DNA from: Ramlibacter sp.
Lineage (GTDB): Bacteria > Pseudomonadota > Gammaproteobacteria > Burkholderiales > Burkholderiaceae_C
Direction of reading: 5' to 3'
NCBI GenBank assembly: GCA_026785815.1
Contig: JAJAZH010000031.1
Span: 1 to 8,526, forward strand
DNA length: 8,526 bases
How positions within the stretch are numbered: the stretch's first letter is position 1; each line of letters opens with the position of its first letter. The notes beneath the pieces are model-generated. The model was given only the letters and a program-made list of their open reading frames with translations, was not told the origin of the DNA and searched no databases. A program made the translations under genes and the position numbers. Below are positions 1 to 6,288 of this stretch, piece by piece.

Positions 1-2
1 CC

Positions 3-559
<557 letters not shown>

Positions 560-563
<4 letters not shown>

Positions 564-1699
564 CGCTGCTCGACCTTCTCCGCGAACAAATCGACAAAGG
601 CATCGCCGAGGCTGACCTTGATTCGCACCGGCAGGTATTGCAGTGACGGGGCGAACCACATTTCGGCAGTGATGTTTCCGCGCGGGTTGGCCAGCGGCCG
701 GGGCTTGAGGTGGAAAGCCTCCACCGGGCCGAGTTCCGGCGTCTTCAGGATCACTTTCTCGAAAACGTCATAGGTCCAGAAATCGACCCCGCCGGGCCTG
801 GCCATCCAGAAGCTGACCGATCCTCCCACCTCCAGCGGCTGCTGGCCGGAAGAAAACCGGTGACTCAGCTCGACGAACTGGCTGGCCGTGTCCTGCACGC
901 CCGCCGGTCGCGCAACCTGGCTGCCGTCGGTCAGCACCACGCGGCTGTCTTGCAACAACACCGAGCGCCGTCTGCCGGCGCGCGTTTCCTCGTACGCCTT
1001 CGGTAACAGGCCTTGTGGAGTGACCTGGCCCTGGCTGGTCATCACCAGGCTGACCAGGCCCAGGTCGATATCGACGCGGGTCTGGTAACCATCGCCCTCG
1101 CGTTGCCACAGGACCCGCGCGGTGCCGTGCAACTCGCCGCGGAAAAAGCCGCCCACCTTGTAGCTCAGGCGCGTGTCGGGGGGCCAGCTGTCCAGCGGCG
1201 CAGCACCCGCAGCCGCGAGGCTGGGCGTGGCATTCGTGGCCGTGGACTCGGCCGTGGACTCGGCCGGGGTGGGGCCGACGGAAGTCGCCGGCGGCGCAGG
1301 GATTGCATCCGGAGCGGTCACAGCCGCAAGCGCCGGCTCGGGGCTGGGCACGCTGGGCGGGTCCGGCTCGCGTGCGGCGGAACGATCTGGCGCGGATGGG
1401 ACAACGCTGCTCTCGACTTCTTTCACGGGGTTTGCAACGGTCGTGGTGCTGCCCTGCGCGGTGGACACTTCCACCGACTGCAGTGCTGGCGTCGCTGGCG
1501 GGATCCTGGCGGCGTCTGCCGCGCCAACCGGGGGCGGCGAGGGCGCCTGTTGTTGCAGCATCCGGGTGAACATCGGCGCTGCCATCAACCGCAGGGCAGC
1601 CAGCCCCTGCGCCTGTTGCGTCAACCACTGCAGCGCCAGGCCGTGCCCCACCAGCACAGCCACCAGCAGTCCGGCGATCAGTCGGTTGCGTCGAGCCAC
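560..1699 (-). CDS. DUF3108 domain protein with N-terminal membrane anchor and Pro/Ala-rich linker
   Basis: A 379-residue protein of unknown function. It starts with a basic MARRNR segment and one hydrophobic helix (about residues 7-26), then a long Pro/Ala/Ser/Thr-rich linker (about 50-168). A folded beta-rich domain of about 210 residues follows, matching DUF3108 by its pattern (LSYKVGGFFRGELHGTARVLW at its start, AEMWFAPSLQYLPVRIKV near the end). This layout resembles TonB: an inner-membrane anchor, an extended periplasmic linker and a C-terminal periplasmic domain. The chosen start is GTG 1697-1699, inside the last codons of the M61 gene (22 nt overlap, different frame), because it puts a short positive stretch just before the helix. 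No clear Shine-Dalgarno precedes it, so translational coupling is likely. It is the last gene of the presumed operon and ends at TAG, sharing CTAG with the paaK stop. A 12-bp tandem repeat lies in the linker. Family assignment is from memory of the pattern; a role in the cell envelope is an inference. Confidence 0.85.
1238..1267. repeat. 12-bp tandem repeat in the DUF3108 linker
   Basis: The unit GGCCGTGGACTC occurs twice in direct tandem (1238-1249 and 1250-1261), followed by a further partial unit to about 1267. On the coding (-) strand it encodes the doubled AEST in the Pro/Ala-rich linker, around residues 146-153. A 12-bp unit keeps the frame, so gain or loss by slippage would only change linker length. 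Confidence 0.8.
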
Positions 1700-3438
1700 A
1701 AGAGTGCCAGCGCGGCGTCGCGCAGGACCAGCCGCCAGGTGTTGACAGCAGCCGGCAAGACCAGCTCCAGCCGCAACATGCGGCGATCGCGCGCGACCAC
1801 CGCGATCACTTTCTTGTGGGCACCGGCATACAAGCCCAGGTCATCCAGTTTGGTCATGCGCCAGCCTTTGCCCGCCACCTCGACACCCAGCCACTCGTCA
1901 TTGGCGGCGATCCCGGCGGCCTCGGCGGCGCCGCCCCGCAGCACCTGTTTGATCTGCACACCGCTGGTTTCGGTGACCCGCAGGCCCAGCCGCTGCGCCA
2001 GCTGGGCCGGCTCCTCCAGCACCACCACGCCGTGCTTTTGCAGCAGTTCTTCCAGCGGCAACTCGCGGGTGCTGTGGACCCAGGCGGTCAGCTCCCGGGT
2101 GAAGGCCCGGCCGCCCAGCTCGCGCAGCACCGCGGCAAAGTCGGCCTCGGTCATCGGCCCCGCCTTGCAGCGCAGCCACAGGGCGCGCATCACCTGGTCC
2201 AGCGAGGTATTGCCCTCCGCTCGCAGCAGAAGGTCGAAGCACAGCGCCACCAGCGAGCCCTTGGTGTAGTAGCTCACAGTGGCGTTGGCGGTGTTCTCGT
2301 CCTGGCGGTAGTACTTCACCCAGGCATCGAAACTGGCCTGCGCCGCCGCCTGGACTTCGCGCCCGGGGGTCTGCAGCACCTGGTTGATCGTCTTGTTCAG
2401 CAGCTTGAGGTAGGTTGCATCGTCGATCAGACCGGCCCGCCGCAGCAACAGGTCGTCGTAGTAGCTGGTGAACCCTTCGAAAAACCAGAGCAGCTGCGTA
2501 TAGTTCTCCGTGCTGTAGTCGTAATGGGTGAACTCCGCTGGGCGCAGGCGCTTGACATTCCAGGTGTGGAAGTATTCGTGGCTGATGAGTCCCAGCAGGG
2601 TGGGGTAGCCCTCCGCGGGCCGGCTCTCGCCGATGCGAGGCAGGTCGCGGCGGGAGGCGATCAGCGCCGTGGAATTGCGGTGCTCGAGTCCGCCATAACC
2701 GTCGTCCACCACGTTCAGCATGAACAGGTAGCTCTTGAACGGCGGCCTCCTGCGATCGTGCCAGAAACGGATCCCGGTTTCGCAGACCTTCTGGGTGTCG
2801 GCCAGCAGGCGGGCCGAGTCGAACGATTCCGCGGCGCCTGCGACCACCAGTCGGTGCGCAACGCCGCCCGCCTTGAATTCGCCGCTCCAGAAGGCGCCCA
2901 TTTCGACCGGGCCGTCGACCAGTTCGTCGTAATCTGCCGCCAGGTAGGTGCCGAAGCCCCGCTTGTTGACCTTGTACGGCGTCAGTCCGGTGGCGACCTG
3001 CCAGTGACTGATCGGGTTCGAGCTGAGCACCTCCAGCGCGTGGACCCGGCTCTCCTGTCCATGCACCTTCAGGCACAGGCTGGTGCCGTTGAAGAAGCCG
3101 CGGCCCAGGTCGAGCCAGGCTGTGCGCACCGAGTTGTCGAAGGCGTAGACCTCGTAGCTGAGCACCAGGGCGCTGCTGGGGACGCAGTCGATCTGCCAGT
3201 TGGATTTATCGAGCTGCTGCACCGCGACGCTGCGACCCTGCTGGCGTGCCGTCAGCCGCTGGAGATTCTTGGAAAATTCCCGGATCAGGTAACTGCCGGG
3301 AATCCACACCGGCAGCGAGACGTGCTGCTGGAGCTCCGGCTGGGCAATCGTCAGCGTGATGCGAAATAGGTGGGCGTGAAGGTCAGCGGCTTCGACCTGG
3401 TAATGAAGGCTGGCGCTGCGCAGGGACGAAGTGGGCAT
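1678..3438 (-). CDS. M61 family metallopeptidase (glycyl aminopeptidase-like) with PDZ domain
   Basis: A zinc metallopeptidase of family M61, 586 residues from the chosen ATG at 3436-3438. Order of parts: N-terminal beta domain (about 1-165, with LPVWIPGSYLIREFSKN), a thermolysin-like catalytic domain, and a C-terminal PDZ-like domain (about 477-560, with a GVQIKQVLRGGAAEAAGI core). Catalytic features are visible: GGLEH at about 249-253, the zinc motif HEYFH at about 287-291 with E288 as general base, and the third zinc ligand E321 in WFFEGFTSYY. Family members characterised biochemically release N-terminal Gly or Ala from peptides. There is no signal peptide, which suggests a cytoplasmic location. 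A TTG 18 nt further upstream (3454-3456) would add MRIIDP; I prefer the ATG, although neither has a strong Shine-Dalgarno. It sits 68 nt after dsbC, overlaps the DUF3108 start by 22 nt, and ends at TGA, the only non-TAG stop in the window. Confidence 0.92.
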   Translation of the reverse strand: MPTSSLRSASLHYQVEAADLHAHLFRITLTIAQPELQQHVSLPVWIPGSYLIREFSKNLQRLTARQQGRSVAVQQLDKSNWQIDCVPSSALVLSYEVYAFDNSVRTAWLDLGRGFFNGTSLCLKVHGQESRVHALEVLSSNPISHWQVATGLTPYKVNKRGFGTYLAADYDELVDGPVEMGAFWSGEFKAGGVAHRLVVAGAAESFDSARLLADTQKVCETGIRFWHDRRRPPFKSYLFMLNVVDDGYGGLEHRNSTALIASRRDLPRIGESRPAEGYPTLLGLISHEYFHTWNVKRLRPAEFTHYDYSTENYTQLLWFFEGFTSYYDDLLLRRAGLIDDATYLKLLNKTINQVLQTPGREVQAAAQASFDAWVKYYRQDENTANATVSYYTKGSLVALCFDLLLRAEGNTSLDQVMRALWLRCKAGPMTEADFAAVLRELGGRAFTRELTAWVHSTRELPLEELLQKHGVVVLEEPAQLAQRLGLRVTETSGVQIKQVLRGGAAEAAGIAANDEWLGVEVAGKGWRMTKLDDLGLYAGAHKKVIAVVARDRRMLRLELVLPAAVNTWRLVLRDAALALLWLDATD

Positions 3439-3469
3439 CGGATCGATGATACGCAAGCCCCGCAGGACC

Positions 3470-3484
3470 GCCGGCGTGACCGGC
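3470..3484. other. Small inverted repeat in the dsbC-M61 gap
   Basis: Within the 68 nt between dsbC and the M61 start, GCCGG (3470-3474) pairs with CCGGC (3480-3484) around a 5-nt loop. No T-run follows on the - strand, so it does not look like an intrinsic terminator. It could be a weak hairpin in the mRNA between the two genes, or chance in GC-rich DNA. I see nothing else in this gap. Confidence 0.3.
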
Positions 3485-3506
3485 AGCGCTTGCGCCAGGG
3501 CAAAAA

Positions 3507-4223
3507 CTACTTCGCCTCAGCCAGGTATTTCTCGACCTGCGCCGCCGGGATCGCGCCCGGTACCCTCGAGCCGTCGCCAAAAAATATCGTCGGCGTGCCG
3601 GTGATCTTGTGCTTCTTGCCGAATTCGAGATTGCGTGCGATCGCGCTGGCGTCGCACGACGCGGCCGGAATCGCCTGGTCGCGCACCATCAGGTCCAGCC
3701 AGGCCTTGCCCTTGTCGCGGGCACACCAGATGTTGCGCGACTTTTCCGAGGAGTCCGGGCCCAGGATGGGATACAGGAACATGTGGATCGTCACGTTGTC
3801 GATCTTCTGCAGGTCGCGTTCGAAACGCTTGCAGTAGCCGCAGTTGGGATCCTCGAATACCGCCATCTTGCGCTTGCCGTTGCCACGCACGATCGTGAAG
3901 GCGTCCTTCACCGGCAGCGTGTCGAAATCGACAGCAGTCAGTTTTTCGACCCGCTCTTCGGTCAGGTTGCGCTTCTGGCGGGCGTCGATGATGCTGCCCT
4001 GGATCAGGTAGTTGCCCTCGGAATCGGTGTACAGGATTTCGGTGCCCACCCGAACCTCCCAGATGCCATTGAGCGGCGTGCGGCTCACCTCGTCGATCTT
4101 CTGCAATTGCGGAATGCGCTCACCCAGGTTCTTGCGGATGGTCGCTTCCTGCGCCTGCGCCAGCGGCGCCGCGAAGCTGGCCGCGGCGAGTGCTGCGAGC
4201 AGCGAGATCTTGATCAACTTCAT
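3507..4223 (-). CDS. dsbC: Periplasmic thiol:disulfide interchange protein DsbC
   Basis: A 238-residue periplasmic disulfide isomerase and chaperone that corrects wrong disulfides in secreted proteins; in the known system DsbD keeps it reduced. A clear signal peptide spans residues 1-24 (MKLIKISLLAALAAASFAAP then LAQA, cut before QE). Next come the N-terminal dimerisation domain (about 25-85, with GIWEVRVGTEILYTDSEGNYL) and the thioredoxin-like domain. The active site is C128-G-Y-C131 after FEDPN. The second, structural cysteine pair is C167 (IWCARDKGKAW) and C190 (PAASCD), matching the E. coli DsbC layout. The cis-proline loop is GTPT around residue 211. ATG 4221-4223 was chosen because it begins the signal peptide; reading further upstream runs into the preceding gene. 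A weak GGA lies 6 nt before the start. It lies 26 nt after the ubiH-like gene, so co-transcription is likely. It ends at TAG. Confidence 0.95.
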   Translation of the reverse strand: MKLIKISLLAALAAASFAAPLAQAQEATIRKNLGERIPQLQKIDEVSRTPLNGIWEVRVGTEILYTDSEGNYLIQGSIIDARQKRNLTEERVEKLTAVDFDTLPVKDAFTIVRGNGKRKMAVFEDPNCGYCKRFERDLQKIDNVTIHMFLYPILGPDSSEKSRNIWCARDKGKAWLDLMVRDQAIPAASCDASAIARNLEFGKKHKITGTPTIFFGDGSRVPGAIPAAQVEKYLAEAK

Positions 4224-4249
4224 CGTTCGTCCATTCTTGACTGATAGGC

Positions 4250-5365
4250 CTAAAGCCGCCCCATTGCCTGCCGGGCGACCCACTGTTTCACCGGTCCACT
4301 GTGCTCGAAACCCTTCATCCCCCAGTTGCGCAGCAGCGACCAGGCGCCGTCGGGCCGCGCAAACAGCTGCTGCAGCCCGTCGGTGGTGGCGCCCATCGCC
4401 AGCACGTCGGCTTTGCGCGAGCGTTCGTACCGCCGTAACAGCTTCCAATCGTCGACGCCGCGCCAGTATTCGCGTCCGTGCAGCACGCCGGCAAGGGCCT
4501 TGGCGTCGGCGAGACCCAGATTCAGCCCCTGTCCCGCCAATGGATGAACGGTATGGGCGGCGTCACCGGCCAATGCCCAACCCGGTCCGCACCAGCGGTC
4601 CGCCCGCGCCAGCTGAAGCGGCCACGCGGCCCGCTCGGATGCCAGCACCAGGGCTCCCATTGCGCCGCCGGTCGCCGCTTCAACTTCCCGCGCAAATGCG
4701 GCCGCGTCAAGTGCCAGCAGTGCGTCTGCCCGTTCTTCCCTGACTGACCACACCAGCGCCACCGAGTTCCCCAGAGCACCCGCATTCGTGCCTCCCATCG
4801 GCAACAAGGCAGTGATTTCACCCTCGGCAAACCACTGCCGGGCAATCGAGCCATGGGGTTTTTCGCAGGTCAGTCGGGCCGCGATGGCACGTTGCGTATA
4901 CGAAGTCACCTCGAACTGGACCCCGAACTCCGCCCGGGTCGCACTCGCACGGCCTTCGCAGACCACGGTCAGCGCCGCTGGCCGGGGCGACTCGAGTCGT
5001 TCCACTAACGGCTGGAAGCGCAAGGCTTCGTCGAGCCGCAGCTGCAGGGCCGCGACGTCGACGATCCAGGCGAGCGCTGCCACGCCTTGGTCCGCCGCGA
5101 TAAAGCTGACCTCGCCGCCCTCGTCGCCATGCACCTGCATCCCGACCACCGGTGTCACGTGGGCCTCGTCCGGCCAGGCCCTCAGCATCTCGAGCAGCTC
5201 CCGGGATGCCGGGTTGAGCGCGTAGGCGCGGACGTCGGCTGAAACGCCGGCCAGCGGCGGATGGTCGACCAGCCCGACGCGCAGGCGTTCACGCGCCAAC
5301 AGCAGCGCCAGGGTGCGGCCGACGACGCCGGCGCCGCGGATGCAGACATCGAGTGCAGCGGTCAT
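4250..5365 (-). CDS. UbiH/UbiF/COQ6-family FAD-dependent monooxygenase
   Basis: A 371-residue class A flavoprotein hydroxylase, probably adding a hydroxyl group to an aromatic ring in ubiquinone biosynthesis. The N-terminal Rossmann motif G11-A-G-V-V-G16 (in CIRGAGVVGRTLALLLARE) binds the FAD ADP part. The second FAD motif, GDAAHTVHPLAGQGLNLGLAD, starts at about residue 267. Between them, CEGRASATR (from about 136) sits where many relatives have the DG fingerprint, with Glu in place of Asp. KPHGSIARQWF followed by ALLPM is typical of the family. The start is ATG 5363-5365; a GTG at 5387-5389 would add eight residues (MPRSYNQS) that I judge non-coding. No Shine-Dalgarno precedes the ATG, and a TACAAT lies 6 nt upstream. 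It is the first gene of the likely operon with dsbC, M61 and DUF3108. The exact ring position (UbiH, UbiF, UbiI or UbiM role) cannot be told from sequence alone, so no symbol is given. Confidence 0.9.
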   Translation of the reverse strand: MTAALDVCIRGAGVVGRTLALLLARERLRVGLVDHPPLAGVSADVRAYALNPASRELLEMLRAWPDEAHVTPVVGMQVHGDEGGEVSFIAADQGVAALAWIVDVAALQLRLDEALRFQPLVERLESPRPAALTVVCEGRASATRAEFGVQFEVTSYTQRAIAARLTCEKPHGSIARQWFAEGEITALLPMGGTNAGALGNSVALVWSVREERADALLALDAAAFAREVEAATGGAMGALVLASERAAWPLQLARADRWCGPGWALAGDAAHTVHPLAGQGLNLGLADAKALAGVLHGREYWRGVDDWKLLRRYERSRKADVLAMGATTDGLQQLFARPDGAWSLLRNWGMKGFEHSGPVKQWVARQAMGRL

Positions 5366-5433
5366 GGACTGATTGTAGGAGCGGGGCACAATGCCGGCTG
5401 TCCTGCGCGAAACGCGTCCCCTGAGGAAATGTC
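5366..5433. promoter_or_regulatory. Divergent promoter region between the ubiH-like gene and the MOSC gene
   Basis: This 68 bp gap must hold at least part of the control for both directions. On the - strand TACAAT (5377-5372) resembles a -10 box and lies only 6 nt before the ubiH-like ATG; no good -35 is seen at 16-18 bp. On the + strand CACAAT (5387-5392) matches four of six -10 positions, with TGGACT (5365-5370) as a four-of-six -35 at 16 bp spacing; this would give a leader of roughly 35 nt for the MOSC gene. The two elements make an imperfect inverted pair (ATTGT and ACAAT, 11 bp apart) and would overlap as promoters. All of this is by eye and unproven. Confidence 0.4.
5423..5427 (+). promoter_or_regulatory. 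Shine-Dalgarno deciding the TTG start of the MOSC gene
   Basis: GAGGA lies 6 nt before TTG 5434-5436, the normal distance. An ATG at 5429 is only 1 nt from the same GAGGA, is out of frame, and reaches TGA after one further codon, so the TTG is the better start. Confidence 0.7.
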
Positions 5434-6288
5434 TTGAGTTCGCCCGAAATTACCGCACGCATTGAACGCCTGTTCGTCTATCCCATCAAGTCCTGCGCCG
5501 GCGTCGAACTGGACCAGGCCGTGCTGACCGAGACCGGGCTCGACCTCGACCGCGCCTGGATGGTCGTCGACGAACGTGGCGAGTTCGTGACGCAACGCGA
5601 GCTGCCCAGGATGGCGCTGGTCCGGCCCCAGCTCAAGATCCACGAGGTGGTGCTGCGGGCGCCCGGCATGCTGGCCTTGCACCTGCAGATCGACACGGTG
5701 GAACAACCGGCCCAGGTGCGCCTCTGGGACGAGAGCGTCAGCGCTTACGACATGGGGCCGATCGCCGCCCAGTGGTTCAGTGATTTCCTGGGCCGCAAGC
5801 TTCGACTGGTGCGCTTCGATCCGGATTTTCGCAGGCTGTCGGATCGGCGCTGGACTGGCGAACTGGAGGCCGCGAACCAGTTCAACGACGGCTACCCGCT
5901 GCTGGTGTTGAGCCAGGCCTCGCTCGAACTGCTCAATGAAAAGCTGGCCGCTGCCGGCCGCCCTGCTGTCGGGATCGAGCGGTTCCGGCCGAACATCGTG
6001 CTGTCGGGATTGCAGGCCCACGATGAAGACCGGATCGCGCTGTTCGAGGTCGATGCGCAGGCGCCAGTGCGTCTGAAAGCCGTCAAGCCCTGTCCACGCT
6101 GCCCGATACCGGACATCGATCCGGCCACGGCGGAAATCGACACCGCGGTGAGCCAGACCCTGCAGGCTTACCGCAGCGACGAACGGCTCAATGGCGCGAT
6201 CAGCTTCGGCATGAACCTAGTCGTGGTGCACGGCTTCGACGAGACTCTGAAAGTCGGCCAGGCTGTCCGCGCCGATTTCGGGTTCTAG
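5434..6288 (+). CDS. MOSC domain protein (YcbX/mARC-like, without ferredoxin domain)
   Basis: A 284-residue cytoplasmic protein with an N-terminal MOSC_N beta-barrel domain (about 7-115, including RLFVYPIKSCAGVEL and GLDLDRAWMVVD) and a MOSC domain (about 135-280). The segment ERFRPNIVL (182-190) and the KPCPRCPIPDID motif with C220 and C223 are hallmarks of the group; the first cysteine there is the presumed molybdenum cofactor ligand in mARC and YcbX relatives. E. coli YcbX (about 370 residues) has an extra C-terminal 2Fe-2S domain that is absent here, so electrons would have to come from a separate partner. Relatives reduce N-hydroxylated compounds or handle sulfur for cofactors; the substrate here is unknown. 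The start is TTG with a good Shine-Dalgarno. It is transcribed away from the ubiH-like gene and converges with the 7TMR-DISM gene, sharing CTAG at the stops. Confidence 0.9.
   Translation: MSSPEITARIERLFVYPIKSCAGVELDQAVLTETGLDLDRAWMVVDERGEFVTQRELPRMALVRPQLKIHEVVLRAPGMLALHLQIDTVEQPAQVRLWDESVSAYDMGPIAAQWFSDFLGRKLRLVRFDPDFRRLSDRRWTGELEAANQFNDGYPLLVLSQASLELLNEKLAAAGRPAVGIERFRPNIVLSGLQAHDEDRIALFEVDAQAPVRLKAVKPCPRCPIPDIDPATAEIDTAVSQTLQAYRSDERLNGAISFGMNLVVVHGFDETLKVGQAVRADFGF

Noticed and set aside
1013..2269. Open frame of 418 codons on the + strand across the DUF3108-M61 junction
   Set aside because: It spans two genes on the other strand and its translation is low-complexity Arg, Ser and Gly with no family features.
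1816..3369. Long open frame of 517 codons on the + strand, antisense to the M61 gene
   Set aside because: It mirrors almost all of a well-supported M61 gene, its translation is rich in Gln, His, Gly and Val with no recognisable domain, and GC-rich genes commonly leave the opposite strand free of stops.
4224..4448. N-terminal extension of DsbC by 75 codons
   Set aside because: It lies inside the ubiH-like gene and would bury the clear signal peptide that begins at ATG 4223.
5366..5389. GTG start adding eight residues to the ubiH-like protein
   Set aside because: The added residues precede the usual family N-terminus and fall over the presumed promoter; an AGGA-like site about 11 nt before the GTG keeps it a minor possibility.
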